64,000 bases of DNA from Serripes groenlandicus. Taxonomy: Eukaryota > Mollusca > Bivalvia > Cardiida > Cardiidae. Location of the stretch: NCBI GenBank assembly GCA_031761405.1, contig JASEVX010000017.1, positions 10,045,675 to 10,109,674 on the forward strand. Reading direction: 5' to 3'. Both the position numbers and the translations under genes were made by a program. Shown here piece by piece: positions 32,976 to 44,877 of this stretch. The notes below the pieces were generated by a model. It saw nothing but the letters and a program-made list of their open reading frames with translations, was not told the origin of the DNA and did no database searches. The first letter of the stretch is position 1; each line of letters opens with the position of its first letter.

Positions 32976-35262
32976 GATACCAATCTCTCCCAATACATTC
33001 ATAAGGAATCAACTGTCTACCAATACATCCATAATGATACCACTCTCTACCAATACATTCATAAGGATACCACTCTCTCTTAATACATGCATAATGAATC
33101 AACTATATACCAATACATTCATAAGGATACCACTGTCTACCAATACATTCATAAGGATACCACTCTCTACCAATACATTCATAATGATACCACTCTCTAC
33201 CAATACATTCATAAGGATACCACTCTCTCCCAATACATTCATAAGGAATCAACACTATACCAATACATTCATAAGGAATCAACTCTCTACCAATACATTC
33301 ATAATGATACCACTCTCTACCAATACATTCATAAGGATACCACTCTCTACCAATACATTCATAAGGATACCACTTTCTACCAATACATTCATAATGAATC
33401 AACGCTATACCAATACATGCATAAGGAAACCACTATCTACCCATACATTCATAAGGATACCACTCTCTACCAATATTTACATAAGGTAACCACTCTCTCC
33501 CAATACATCAATAAGGAATCAACTCTCTACCAATACATTCATAATGATACCACTGTCTACCCATACATTCATAAGGATACCACTCTCTACCAATACATTC
33601 ATAATGATACCCATCTCTACCCATATATTCATAAGAATACCACTCTCTACCAATACTCATAATGATACCACTCTCAACCAATACATTCATAAGGATACCA
33701 CTCTCTCCCAAATACATTCATAAGGATACCACTCTCTATTAACACATTCATAAGGATAACACAATCTACCAATATATTCATACGGATACCACTATCTACC
33801 AATATATTCATAAGGATACCACTCTTTACCCATACATTCATAAGGATACCACTTTCTACCAATACATTCATAAGTATACCATTATGTACCTATACATTCA
33901 TAAGGATACCACTATCTACCAATATTTCATAATTATATCACTCTCTACCAATATTTTATAAGGATACCAACCACTCTCTACCAATATTTCATAAGGATAC
34001 CACTCTACCAATACATTCATAAGGATACCACTTTCTACCAATACATTCATAAGGATACCACTTTCTACCAATATATTCATAAGGATATGACTCTCTACCA
34101 AAACATTCATAAGGATACCACTATCTACCAATATTTCATAATGATATCACTCTCTACCAATATTTCATAAGGATACCACTCTCTATCAATATTGCATAAG
34201 GATACCACTCTCTACCAATATTTCATAAAGATACCACTCTATACCAATTCATTCATAAGGATACCACTCTCTACCAATACATTAATAAGGATACCACTCT
34301 CTATCAATTCATTTATAAGAATACCACTCCCTACCAACACATTCAAAAGGATACCACTCTCTACCAATATTTCATAAGGATACCACTCTACCAATTCATT
34401 CATGTGGAAACCACTCTCTACCAATACATACATAAGGATACCACTCTCTACCAATATTTCATAAGGATACCACTCTCTACCAATATTCATAAGGATACCA
34501 CTCTCTACCAATATTCATAAGGATACCACTCTCTAACAATATTTCATAAGGATACCACTCTCTATCATTTAATTCATAAGGATACCACTCTTTACCAATA
34601 CATTCATAAGGATACCACTCTCTACCAATTAATTAATAAGGATACCACTCTTTACCAATACATTCATAAGGATACCACTCTCTAACAATATTTCATAAGG
34701 ATACCGCTCTCTACCAATTAATTCATAAGGATACCACTCTTTACCAATACATTCATAAGGATACCACTCTCTACCAATTAATTCATAAGGATACCACTCT
34801 CTACCAATACATTCATAAGGATACCACTCTCTACCAATTAATTCATAAGGATACCACTCTCTACCAATTAATTCATAAGGATACCACTCTTTACCAATAC
34901 ATTCATAAGGATACCACTCTTTACCAATACATTAATAAGGATACCACTCTCTACCAATACATTCAGAAGGATACCACTCTCTACCAATACATTAATAAGG
35001 ATACCACTCTCTACCAATTAATTCATAAGGATACCACTCTTTACCAATACATTCATAAGGATACCACTCTTTACCAATACATTAATAAGGATACCACTCT
35101 CTACCAATACATTAATAAGGATACCACTCTCTACCAATTAATTCATAAGGATACCACTCTTTACCAATACATTCATAAGGATACCACTCTTTACCAATAC
35201 ATTAATAAGGATACCACTCTTTTACCAATACATTCATAAGACAACCACTCTCTACCAATACA
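32976..35262. repeat. 30-bp satellite array, about 75 units
   Basis: The unit is accaatacattcataaggat then accactctct. The left part holds 30-bp units with variants (aatcaactctct, atgataccac). The middle has 28- and 29-bp units with internal deletions (accaatatttcataagg). The right part alternates aattaattcataagg and aatacattcataagg types in a longer-period pattern. Open frames with YQYIHKDTT-like repeats are artefacts of the unit length being divisible by three. Confidence 0.97.
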
Positions 35263-35417
35263 TTTCAATAAATGAAATCACTTGACTCTAATTAATTCAT
35301 TCAAATCAGAGGGCTTTTGAGCAATACATTAAATGAAGGTCGAATTAATGTCAGTTTAAAACTTTCTAATTTCATAGTAAATTTAACATAATTAAAGTTT
35401 GGAATTAGAATATGTTA

Positions 35418-35875
35418 ACCCATTCCAACATGTAAAAGTATGTTGACGCATCTACAGCACAGCACACATATTTTGAAACAATATTGTCAACACAATTTAA
35501 TTCACAATGGTTTCAAAGTGGTCTGCTGCAGATATGTTGTTGTATGCTTTCCACTGGCTGATACAGTTTGGGGCATCTGCAGCAGGCAAATCTCAAAATA
35601 TTATTTTTATCAGAATGTTTTCCACTTTTAGTCATAGGTTATCCATTCAATTATAGAGATTTTCTGCTGCAGAATTGTCATATGAGGGAAAGGGTTAAAT
35701 ACATCCAGGCAAAAATATGGAAAATCTCTATAAATGAATGTATTATTATTATTGAATAGAGTTGAAAAAATTGTTGCAAAAGGTGATGTTGCTCAAAAAA
35801 AGCAATTTCTTCTTTTGCCACAATGTTTTCAGAAATCAGGTTCATCAAAATGTTTTCTGCAAGTGAGATGGGAGG
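35418..35875. repeat. Family A fragments (A2, A1 tail, A2)
   Basis: A degraded A2 (about 35418-35550), an A1 right half (about 35610-35697, cacttttagtcataggttat to gagggaaagggttaa) and another A2 (35697-35880). All are truncated against each other. Confidence 0.65.
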
Positions 35876-36059
35876 GCTAAATACCAAAGGACATATTTCA
35901 AAATCAGGCTGCTATTTTCAGAGAGAATTTTCAAAAACTTCACTGGCCACACTCATAATGATACCACTATAGAATTGTCACAGTCCTTAATTGGTATGTG
36001 GGAAAGGGTTGAAGGTGAGATATAAAAAAAGTTCTGATGATTAGTAAAGTGCCATTTAC

Positions 36060-36138
36060 CTGTTTAATCCATATCCAACCATGGAATAGGACTTTCCGGA
36101 GCCTGTCTGTCCATAGGCAAACAGAGAACAATTATAAC
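36060..36138 (-). CDS. KIF28P: KIF28P-like kinesin-3, exon 2 (P-loop)
   Basis: A 79-nt exon encoding YNCSLFAYGQTGSGKSYSMV then GYGLN. It holds the nucleotide-binding P-loop GQTGSGKS, which contacts the ATP phosphates. The acceptor TTTTTCAG and donor ACAG|GTAAAT are good. Phases match on both sides: a Gly codon is split with exon 1 and an Arg codon with exon 3. Serine replaces the commoner alanine of GQTGAGKS, a substitution also seen in other kinesin-3 motors. Introns on both sides are very long: about 13.8 kb upstream, holding a satellite and a DNA transposon, and 5.7 kb downstream, holding the 30-bp satellite. Confidence 0.95.
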
Positions 36139-36167
36139 CTGAAAAATACACACAAAACATTCATTAC

Positions 36168-36360
36168 TCTACAGACCTCTAAATAAGGGGCGTTTTGGCG
36201 TGACCTTGAATGAATACTTTCACATACAAACTCTTTGTTGTGGGTACTCAAAGGTATAATCTCTGTGAGAATAGTGTTAAGAGTACCCACAACATAGGGT
36301 TTAAGTGAGTAATAAAAAGGTATCATAACCCTGAAGCCCTATATGTAAGGGGACCCTAAA
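36168..36360. mobile_element. Family C foldback element
   Basis: Left end ctctaaataaggggcgtttt, central hairpin (tgttgtgggtactcaaagg and ttaagagtacccacaaca), right end ccctatatgtaagggga. It starts 30 bp upstream of exon 2's acceptor. Confidence 0.65.
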
Positions 36361-36455
36361 ATAAGAGTGTAATTACTGAAAAGAGCTGAAAACACTGTGA
36401 TAATTAAGTTGCTCATTATGAGCAATTTCTTTATTTGCCACAGTGTATAACAAGA

Positions 36456-36600
36456 GCACCGCTTACGGCACAGACGCTCAAATGATAGGGAGAAAAAAAA
36501 ATGAGCTAAACAAAAAACCTTAACTGGACGACCACGCCGCCGCCGCCGACGCCAGGGTCATGACAATAGCTCTCGCTTTTTCAAAAGTCGAGCTAAAACG
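36456..36600 (+). repeat. Short family E-type element
   Basis: Left end taacaagagcaccgcttacg, interior gccgccgccgacgccagggt, right end with catgacaatagctctcgc and cgagctaaaac. This is the miniature form of the acaagag...gagctaa repeats. Confidence 0.55.
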
Positions 36601-36766
36601 TAGTCTGCTTCAATTTTGTCAAAAATTAGAAAATCTCTATAATTGAATGGATAACCTATGACTAAAAGTGGAAAACATTGTGGCAAAAGGAGAAATTGCT
36701 CGTTTTGAGCAATTTCTTCTTTTGTCACTATGTTTTCAGAAAGCATCTATATGAGGGAAAGTGTTA
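36600..36766. repeat. Family A A1, both ends trimmed
   Basis: From gtctgcttcaattttgtcaa to atgagggaaagtgttaa, lacking the left terminal repeat and a stretch of the right arm (cagaaagcatctatatgag). Centre gctcgttttgagc. Nothing recognisable lies from 36770 to 37195. Confidence 0.72.
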
Positions 36767-37196
36767 AAGGAAAAAATATATTGACTTCAGGCCCCAGACT
36801 CCATAAAGGGTCATATAGCTTCTTTGGATTGATAAATAGGCCTTATAAAGTAAAACATTATTGGGGAAGGAGAATCTGCTAGAGATGAACTGCTGCAGCA
36901 GTGTTAAAATAAGAGTTTAATGCAGGAAAAGGTTAAACTTTGCAGCTCTAGTATGCTTTTAAGAAAATCACAGACAGAATTTGAGATTGTGAAATCTAAT
37001 ATTAAGACTCAGTCAGAGGATATTAAGTTGTTTATCTGACATTAGGAAATAAATATTGCTGCAATTTTGTAAATTGACTTGTTATCCAAGTCGTAGGAAA
37101 CGATAAATTGATAAATGAATATTGTAAAGAAATAATCATATCCTATGGCCGTGGTTCCTGAAAGCTGTATTGATGTAGGATGAAGTAGAAGACTTT

Positions 37197-37535
37197 TTAA
37201 CCCTTTCTCTCGTATAGTCGCTTTCCGACGCCTCTGCAGCAGACGGCTTTTTGAAAACATGGGGACTAAAGAAAGAAATTCCTCAAAACGAGCAATTTCT
37301 CCTTTTGTCCTCATGTTTTCAACTCTATTCAACCCTTTTCCTCATAAAGACGCTTTCCGACGCCTCTGCAGCAGACGGCTATTTGAAAACATAGTGACAA
37401 AATAAGAAATTGCTCAAAACGAGCAATTTCTCCTTTTGCTACAATGTTTTCCACTTTTAGTCATAGGTTATCCATTCAATTATAGAGATTTTCTATTTGT
37501 TGACAAACTTTGTTCAAAGTCGTCTGCTGAGAATA
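37197..37535. repeat. Two truncated A1 MITEs in tandem
   Basis: The first starts TTAACCCTTTCTCTCGTATAG and ends at caactctattcaa; the second starts aacccttttcctcataaag and stops at gtcgtctgctgag (37528). Both have gctc/gagc-type centres. Confidence 0.75.
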
Positions 37536-38322
37536 TTTTCATTTATATTTTTCATTCTTATGCCGAGATGTTTACAATGTCATCTGCTGACTTCTTGTAT
37601 GTGGGAAAGAATTAAAAACGATAATCGGCTTTATTCCATATATTTTTGCTCAGATGTTTTCAGTGCCATCTGCTGTAGATTTGACATATTTTGGAAAGGC
37701 ATATTCAACAAATTTTGAATATCATATTGGCATTAACCCTTTCCCACTTGCAGACGCATTTTGATCCATCTGCAGCAGACGACTTTTGAAAACAATGTGG
37801 CAAATGGTGAAATTGCTCATAATGAGCAATTTCTCCATTTGCCACAATGTTTTCAATTACTAAATCATCATTTGTAGAGATTTTCCATACTTTTGCCAGT
37901 TGTTTTCAAAGTCATCTGCTGCAGATTTTCTATACGGTTATTTTGAAAAACCTCCATAGGTCGGAGTTTAATTATTGAATAGAGTTGAACAAATTATGGC
38001 AAACCAAAAAATTGCTAATTATTATCAATTTCTCCTTTTTCACAATGTTTTCAAAAGTCGTCTGCTGCAGAGGCCTCAGGAAACATCTCAATGCAGTCAG
38101 GTGAGTTAACCTTTTCCCACCTGCAGACGCATTTTGCCGCAATAGCAGCAGACGACTTTTGAAAACATTGTGGCCAAAGGTGAAATTGTTCATGGTGAGC
38201 AATGGCCACAATGTATTCAACTTTATTTAACAATTAAGCTATCTTTTTTTGGAGAATTTTCAGGTTTTTGTCACTATGTTTTCAAAATCGTCTGCTGTAG
38301 ATTTGTTGTATGTAGGAAAGGA
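37536..38322. repeat. Cluster of old family A copies (A2)
   Basis: Fragments at 37536-37735; a good copy 37733-37940 (centre gtgaaattgctcataatgag); a fragment 37960-38105; and 38106-38322 with an intact gccaaaggtgaaattg arm but a deletion in the centre. Confidence 0.7.
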
Positions 38323-38552
38323 ATAACCCTTTCCCTCATACGACAATTCTGCAGCAGACGACTTTAAACGTATTTTGTCAAAAAATAGAAAATCTCCATA
38401 ATTGAATGGATAACCTATGACAAAAAGTGGAAAACATTGTGGCAAAAGGAGAAATTGCACGTTTTTTGCAATTTCTTCTTTAGTCACTATGTTTTCAAAA
38501 AGCCGTCTGCTGCAGAGGCGTCAGAAAGCGTCTATATGAGGGAAAGGGTTAA
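38322..38552. mobile_element. Family A MITE (A1), reverse orientation
   Basis: Left border ataaccctttccctcatacg (target partly lost because it joins an A2), centre gcacgttttttgc (one stem pair lost), right border atgagggaaagggttaa. Confidence 0.87.
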
Positions 38553-38635
38553 CAGTTAGAATTCCACTGTGTGATTGATGTCACCTTGTCAACAACAATC
38601 ACACTGGATTCACCGACACAGAGAACACTATTGAT

Positions 38636-38850
38636 TTAACACTTTTCTACCTGCAGACACATTTTGAAGCATTTGCAGCAGATGACTTTTGAAAACATCG
38701 TGGCAAGAGGAGAAATTGCTCGTGATGAGCAATTTTTCCATTTGCCACATTGTTTACCAACTCCAGTCAATTATTCAAATTTTCAATATTTTTAAAAGAT
38801 GTTTTCAAAGTTGTCTGCTGCAAAATTGTTGTATTTTGGAAAAGGTTAAC
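38636..38850. repeat. Family A MITE, old copy (A2)
   Basis: From tttaacacttttctacctgc to tttggaaaaggttaa, centre gctcgtgatgagc. From 38850 to 39190 I see only unassigned AT-rich sequence. Confidence 0.68.
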
Positions 38851-39189
38851 GCTTTTCTCTGATAGAACCATAGTTATGATGGGAATGCAGAAAGCAGTAA
38901 TAAATAAATATTTAGACAAAAAGGACAAAAATAGCTCATAATAACTTTTTTCTCCTATTTCTGACAGTGCATTAATTTCTCAAAAGTTTATTTTCATTTG
39001 TACAGATATTGCAGACTTTGTTATTAGACATTTTCAATACTGGTGATTAAGGCTTATTAAAGAACAATTATTGTACACACTTTTTCCAACCATTTTATTT
39101 CAAAAAAGTATTTGTGGCTAATAATATTTACTAGAAATGTAAAACATTCCCCTTTATAGATAATTTATGCCACTACAGTAAACAGTCTT

Positions 39190-39668
39190 GTTTGTATGGC
39201 GCTTTCAACAGTTTTTCAGTTATATCATGGCTGTTCCTTGGTAAGTTACCAGTACTACTGGTCCATTTATCCCAATACCAGCGAGTCAGTCTTTATGCTA
39301 ACCCCAAACCCTTAACCCTTTCCCTCATACGACAATCCTGCAGCAGACGACTCTGAACATATTTTGTCAACAAATGGGAAAATCTCCATAATTGAATGGA
39401 TAACCTATGACTAAAAGTGGAAAACATTGTGTCAAAAGGAGAAATTGCTCGTTTTGAGCAATTTCTCCTTTTGTCACTATGTTTTTCGAAAAGCCGTCTG
39501 CTGCAGAGGCGTCAGAAAGCGTCTATATGAGGGAAAGGGTTAAGCGCTAAGGAGGAAAAGCAATTAATACAATTTTTATATTCTTTTGTATGACCCTGTT
39601 GGGGATCGAACCTGCCACCTCCTGCACTCAAGGTGGAAGCTCTACCACTACACCACTGAGGCGCTATC
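39190..39668 (-). mobile_element. tRNA-derived SINE (third subtype) split by a MITE
   Basis: Its 3' part (ggtaagttaccagtactact, gatataactg inverse) lies left of the MITE and its tRNA-like head (ggcgcctcagtggtgtagtg, then ggttcgatccc) right of it. Rejoined across the MITE (39312-39543) it is a normal SINE. Confidence 0.85.
39312..39543. mobile_element. Family A MITE (A1) inside a SINE
   Basis: TTAA on both sides, left arm catacgacaatcctgcagca, centre gctcgttttgagc with a near-perfect stem, right arm cgtctatatgagggaaag. Confidence 0.92.
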
Positions 39669-39814
39669 CAGTTTCGAAAGCAATGAAAAACAAGATATAT
39701 TTATCATAACATCTCATGATGAGCAACTTCCTTTTTGTCATTTACACTGCACCACCTCTGTGGAGTTTGGTAGACTTACTAGGTTCAGGATTACAGGTGG
39801 CCGCGGTACCCTAT

Positions 39815-39862
39815 ATTTGAACAATTGTTGAAAGTGGCGTAAAACAATCAATCAATCAATCA
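39815..39862 (+). repeat. SINE 3' end with (aatc)n tail
   Basis: Reads acaattgttgaaagtggcgt, then aaaac followed by four or five aatc units. It is the conserved 3' domain and tail without a tRNA head. Confidence 0.65.
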
Positions 39863-40149
39863 ATGTTATCATACAATTTGTTTTCAACCAGATTTAAATA
39901 TTATGATTTAACTTCATGTTTAATTTCAAAACTTTGAACTAACAAGAGCTGTCAGTAAAACAGCACGCTCAACTTTTTTTTAGTGCTTGACAATAAAACA
40001 ATTTTTTTTGGCAGTAAAAGGCAAAACAAATATCCTTAACAGAGTTACCGTCTCTTGTCTACAGATTGGGGTCATGACTGAACTGGGTCGATACATTACG
40101 CAGAGGCCATAGTGTTGGTTTTCTCGTGGGACGACTCAAATAATTATGT

Positions 40150-40530
40150 AATTGTTGTTGTAATATAGACTTGAAAACATTTTGGAAAAGGAGAATTTGC
40201 TTGTTCTTAGCAATTTCTCCTTTTACCACAATGCTTTCAAAAGTCATCTGCTGCAGAAGGTATGAGAAGTGGTCTGTATCTGGAAAGTGGTCAATCCTTT
40301 TCTACATACAACATTATTGCAGCAGACGACTTTGATAATATATATGCAAAAATATGGATATTCTCTATTAAGGAAAGTATAATTTCCAAATTCAGTTGAA
40401 AATATTGTGGCAAAACATGAAATCATCATCAGCAAATTCTTCTTTTGTCACAAATTTTTCTGCGGCAGACGCATTAAAAGTCATCTGCTGCAGTTGTGTC
40501 AAAAGCCATTTATATGTGGGCAAGGATTAA
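40150..40530. repeat. Family A fragments
   Basis: Degraded copies with the centre near 40190-40225 (gagaatttgcttgttcttag) and cgcagcagacgactttg arms. Terminal repeats are largely lost. From 40530 to 40795 nothing is recognised. Confidence 0.55.
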
Positions 40531-40799
40531 TCTGGGATTAAGTTCAGTCCAACCTCGTCAACATCCGTCCATAAAACTTAATATCGTCAATAAAACATGC
40601 ATACACCATTATTCAAATGATTGATTTCTGCATCACATTTGATTATAGCAGCCATTTATGGACATTTACGGTCAATAAATCATGATACAATACTGGTCAA
40701 TTAATTGCTTTCCAAGATCCTGTACCTACTCCAGAAGAAGTTACTTGGATATATAACCTGATATGATATTGTTTTGGACTCTTCCGAATTGAATAATAC

Positions 40800-41010
40800 A
40801 AACGCTTGCTGACACCTCTGCAACAGATGGCATATGTAAACATTTTGGCAAAAGAAGAAATTGCTCATAATGAGCAATTTATCCTTTTGCCACAATGTTT
40901 TCAACTTTATTTCAACAAATAAGCTATCTTTTATGGAGATTTTTCAGGTTTTTGTCACTATGTTTTCAAAGTCAGCTGCTGCACATTTGTTGATTGTGGG
41001 GAAGGGTTAA
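40800..41010. repeat. Family A MITE (A2)
   Basis: From acgcttgctgacacctctgc to gattgtggggaagggttaa, centre gctcataatgagc, and a right half of the ttatggagatttttcaggtt type. Confidence 0.68.
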
Positions 41011-41064
41011 CAGTGTATGCAGCCTGTCAATCTGCTCTGTCTTATCATAATCTACAAAAGTATG

Positions 41065-41285
41065 ATGGATTTTTCAGTTATATCACGGCGTTTCCTGGGT
41101 AAGTTACCAGTACTACTGGTCCATTTATTCTGACACAAGCCAGTCAGTCGTAAATGCTTACCCCGCTACCCTGAGCACCAAGGAGGGGGCAGCCATTTCT
41201 ACCAATTTTATAAAGTCTTTGGTATGACCCGACCGGGGATCAAACCCGCACCCGAGGCGGACTCCCTACCACTACACTACACTAC
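41065..41285 (-). mobile_element. tRNA-derived SINE (third subtype)
   Basis: Minus-strand head gtagtggtagggagtccgcc, then gcgggtttgatccccggtc; cagtactggtaacttaccc; 3' domain gccgtgatataactg. Its flanks look like the two halves of a family I repeat. Confidence 0.8.
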
Positions 41286-41456
41286 AGTCTAAACACGTAG
41301 ACAGAAGCATTGTTCACGCAAGCCCACTTGTACATTTTCCCATGCTTGAGCTCACCTTCAAAATACATAAATGATGGCTTTGCTGATAATAATCTATATA
41401 GCATTCAACTTGGGACCAACTCTATAATTTCAAAACATAAACAAAATGGCACTATT

Positions 41457-41670
41457 AGACCTATCCCACATACCAGAAATCTGCAGCAGACGACTCTGAA
41501 ACAATCTTGGCAAAAATATGAAAAATCTTTGAAAAATGGGAGTATATCAATTGAATAGAGTTTAAAACAGTGTGGCAAAAGGAGAAATTGCTCATCATTA
41601 GCAATTTCCCCTTTTGCCACAGTGTTTTCAAAAGTTGTGTGCTGCGGAGGCATCAGAAAGGGTCTTAAGG
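41457..41670. repeat. Family A MITE, old copy (A2)
   Basis: From gacctatcccacatacc, centre ggagaaattgctcatcatta, to aaagggtcttaagg. Its right terminal repeat is gone. Confidence 0.7.
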
Positions 41671-41760
41671 TAAATCATTCAAAAATTCATACATTTATGA
41701 CAAGGTTGATGAACAGGCACCCTGGTACAATACATTTCATTATTCATGAATGTCTTTCAA

Positions 41761-41990
41761 TTAACCCTTTCCCTCATACGACAATTCTGCAGCAGACGAC
41801 TTTGAACGTATTTTGTAAAAAAGTAGAAAATCTTTATAATTGAATGGATAACCTATGACTTAAAGTGGAAAACATTGTGTCAAAAGGAGAAATTGCACGT
41901 TTTGTGCAATTTCTTCTTTTGTCACTATGTTTTCAAATAGCCGTCTGCTGCAGAGGCATCAGAAAGCGTCTATATGAGGGAAAGGGTTAA
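41761..41990. mobile_element. Family A MITE (A1), reverse, gcac/gtgc centre
   Basis: TTAA on both sides, left arm catacgacaattctgcagca, centre gcacgttttgtgc, right arm gcgtctatatgagggaaag. Confidence 0.93.
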
Positions 41991-42102
41991 CCTGTTCAAT
42001 CCTGAATTTTTAAAATTGACTCATCCAGTGTTGCACTTGGAAAGGTTCATGGCTAAGTCTAGGAATGTCTTGTGATAAAAAAATTTGAGTTGAGCAGCCA
42101 AC

Positions 42103-44381
42103 AGTATAGAGCCCGGTCAGACAATGTGGGAGCCCAAACTGGCCTGACTCTATACTAGTGGCCTAGACAATGTGGGTGCCCCAACTGGTCTGACTATATA
42201 CTGGTGGCCTAGACAATGTGGGTGCCCAAACTGGCCTGGCTCTATACTGGTGGCCTAGACAATGTGGGAGCCCAAACTGGCCTGACTCTATACTGGTGGC
42301 CTAGACAATGTGGGTGCCCAAACTGGCCTGACTCTATACTGGTAACCTAGACAATGTGGGAGCCCAAACTGGCCTGACTCTATACTGGTGGCCTAGACAA
42401 TGTGGGAGCCCAAACTGGCCTGACTCTATACTGGTGGCCTAGACAATGTGGGTGCCCAAATTGGCCTGACTCTATACTGGTAGCCTAGACAATGTGGGAG
42501 CCCAAACTGGCCTGACTCTATACTGGTGGCCTAGACAATGTGGGAGCCCAAACTGGCCTGACTCTATACTGGTGGCCTAGACAATGTGGGTGCCCAAATT
42601 GGCCTGACTCTATACTGGTAGCCTAGACAATGTGGGAGCCCAAACTGACCTGACTCTATACTGGTGGCCTAGACAATGTGGGAGCCCAAACTGGCCTGAC
42701 TCTATACTGGTGGCCTAGACAATATGGGAGCCCAAACTGGCCTGACTCTATACTGGTGGCCTAGACAATGTGGGAGCCCAAACTGGCCTGACTCTATACT
42801 GGTGGCCTAGACAATGTGGGAGCCCAAACTGGCCTGACTCTATACTGGTAGCCTAGACAATGTGGGAGCCCAAACTGGCCTGACTATACTGGTGGCCTAG
42901 ACAATGTGGGAGCCCAAACTGGCCTGACTCTATACTGGTGGCCTAGACAATGTGGGAGCCCAAACTGGCCTGACTCTATACTGGTGGCCTAGACAATGTG
43001 GGAGTCCAAACTGGCCTGACTTTATACTGGTGGCCTAGACAATGTGGGAGCCCAAACTGGCCTGACTCTATACTGGTGGCCTAGACAATGTTGGAGCCCA
43101 AACTGGCCTGACTCTATACTGGTGGCCTAGACAATGTGGGAGCCCAAACTGGCCTGACTCTATACTGGTGGCCTAGACAATGTGGGAGCCCAAACTGGCC
43201 TGACTCTATACTGGTGGCCTAGACAATGTGGGTGCCCAAATTGGCCTGACTCTATACTGGTAGCCTAGACAATGTGGGAGCCCAAACTGACCTGACTCTA
43301 TACTAGTGGCCTAGACAATGTGGGAGCCCAAACTGGCCTGACTCTATACTGGTGGCCTAGACAATGTGGGAGCCCAAACTGGCCTGACTCTATACTGGTG
43401 GCCTAGACAATGTGGGAGCCCAAACTGGCCTGACTCTATACTGGTGGCCTAGACAATGTGGGAGCCCAAACTGGCCCGACTCTATACTGGTAGCCTAGAC
43501 AATGTGGGAGCCCAAACTGGCCTGACTATACTGGTGGCCTAGACAATGTGGGAGCCCAAACTGGCCTGACTCTATACTGGTGGCCTAGACAATGTGGGAG
43601 CCCAAACTGGCCTGACTCTATACTGGTGGCCTAGACAATGTGGGAGTCCAAACTGGCCTGACTTTATACTGGTGGCCTAGACAATGTGGGAGCCCAAACT
43701 GGCCTGACTCTATACTGGTGGCCTAGACAATGTTGGAGCCCAAACTGGCCTGACTCTATACTGGTGGCCTAGACAATGTGGGTGCCCAAACCGGCCTGAC
43801 TCTATACTGGTGGCCTAGACAATGTGGGAGCCCAAACTGGCCTGAATCTATACTTGTAGCATAGACAATGTGGGTGCCCAAACTGGCCTGACTCTATACT
43901 GGTGGCCTAGACAATGTGGGTGCCCCAACTGGCCTGACTCTATACTGGTAGTCTAGACAATGTGGGAGCCCAAACTGGCATGACTCTATACTGGTGGCCT
44001 AGACAATGTGGGAGCCCAAACTGGCCTGACTCTATACTGGTGGCCTAGACAATGTGGGTGCCCAAACTGGCCTGACTCTATACTGGTAGCCTAGACAATG
44101 TGGGAGCCCAAACTGGCCTGACTCTATACTGGTGGCCTAGACAATGTGGGAGCCCAAACTGGCCTGACTCTATACTGGTGGCCTAGACAATATGGGTGCC
44201 CAAATTGACCTGACTCTATACTGGTAGCCTAGACAATGTGGGAGCCCAAACTGGCCTGACTCTATACTGGTGGCCTAGACAATGTGGGAGCCCAAACTGG
44301 CCTGACTCTATACTGGTGGCCTAGACAATATGGGTGCCCAAATTGACCTGACTCTATACTGGTGGCCTAGACAATGTGGGA
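42103..44381. repeat. 46-bp satellite array, about 49 units
   Basis: The unit is tggcctagacaatgtgggag then cccaaactggcctgactcta and tactgg. Variants (tgggtgcc, aattggcc, ggtagcc, a 4-bp deletion giving gactatactgg) recur in the same order. A block of several hundred bp around 42480-43050 reappears at about 43260-43680, so a higher-order unit has been duplicated. Confidence 0.98.
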
Positions 44382-44479
44382 GACTCGTTTTGAGCAATTT
44401 CTTCTTTTGTCAATATGTTTTCAAAAAAACGTCTGCTGCAGAGGCACCAAAAAGCGTCTATATGAGGGAAAGGGTTAAA
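44382..44479. repeat. Right half of a family A MITE (A1) at the satellite edge
   Basis: Starts inside the MITE centre (ctcgttttgagcaatttctt) directly after a satellite unit broken at tgtgggag, and ends atgagggaaagggttaa. Confidence 0.85.
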
Positions 44480-44877
44480 TATGGGACTTTTAGATGTTTG
44501 GATAAGCGAAGTAAATCGACCAATAGAACAAGAGAGCCAAGATGATCCTAAATAACTCACCTATTTTATAACTTTTATTTTGTGAGAATGAATGATTCAG
44601 GTTTGCAACAAAAAGAGGTCAATTAGGACAGGAGTGAGAAATTGAGGTAGGCAAAAAATGACAATAATGAAGATGTTGAATACTGGAAAGGAATATTATA
44701 TTATTGCATCATAATCAAGCCAAAACGAAAAGTGAGTTTTTAGCTGTCAATGGGGAACTTCCTGCTGACAGTGCAAAGATGGCTATATTTTCACTCAGCT
44801 GAGAGCGCCCATTTTGATCAAGAACATTTAAAAAGAATCACTATAAGTATTTAGTTAAAACTAACCCTGTCCTTTAT

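Noticed and set aside
33087..33662. Open reading stretch with repeated YQYIHKDTT
   Set aside because: It is the 30-bp satellite read in frame; the unit length is a multiple of three, and the opposite strand is open for the same reason.
32976..35262. CRISPR-like regular array
   Set aside because: Units are contiguous with no unique spacers, in a eukaryotic intron.
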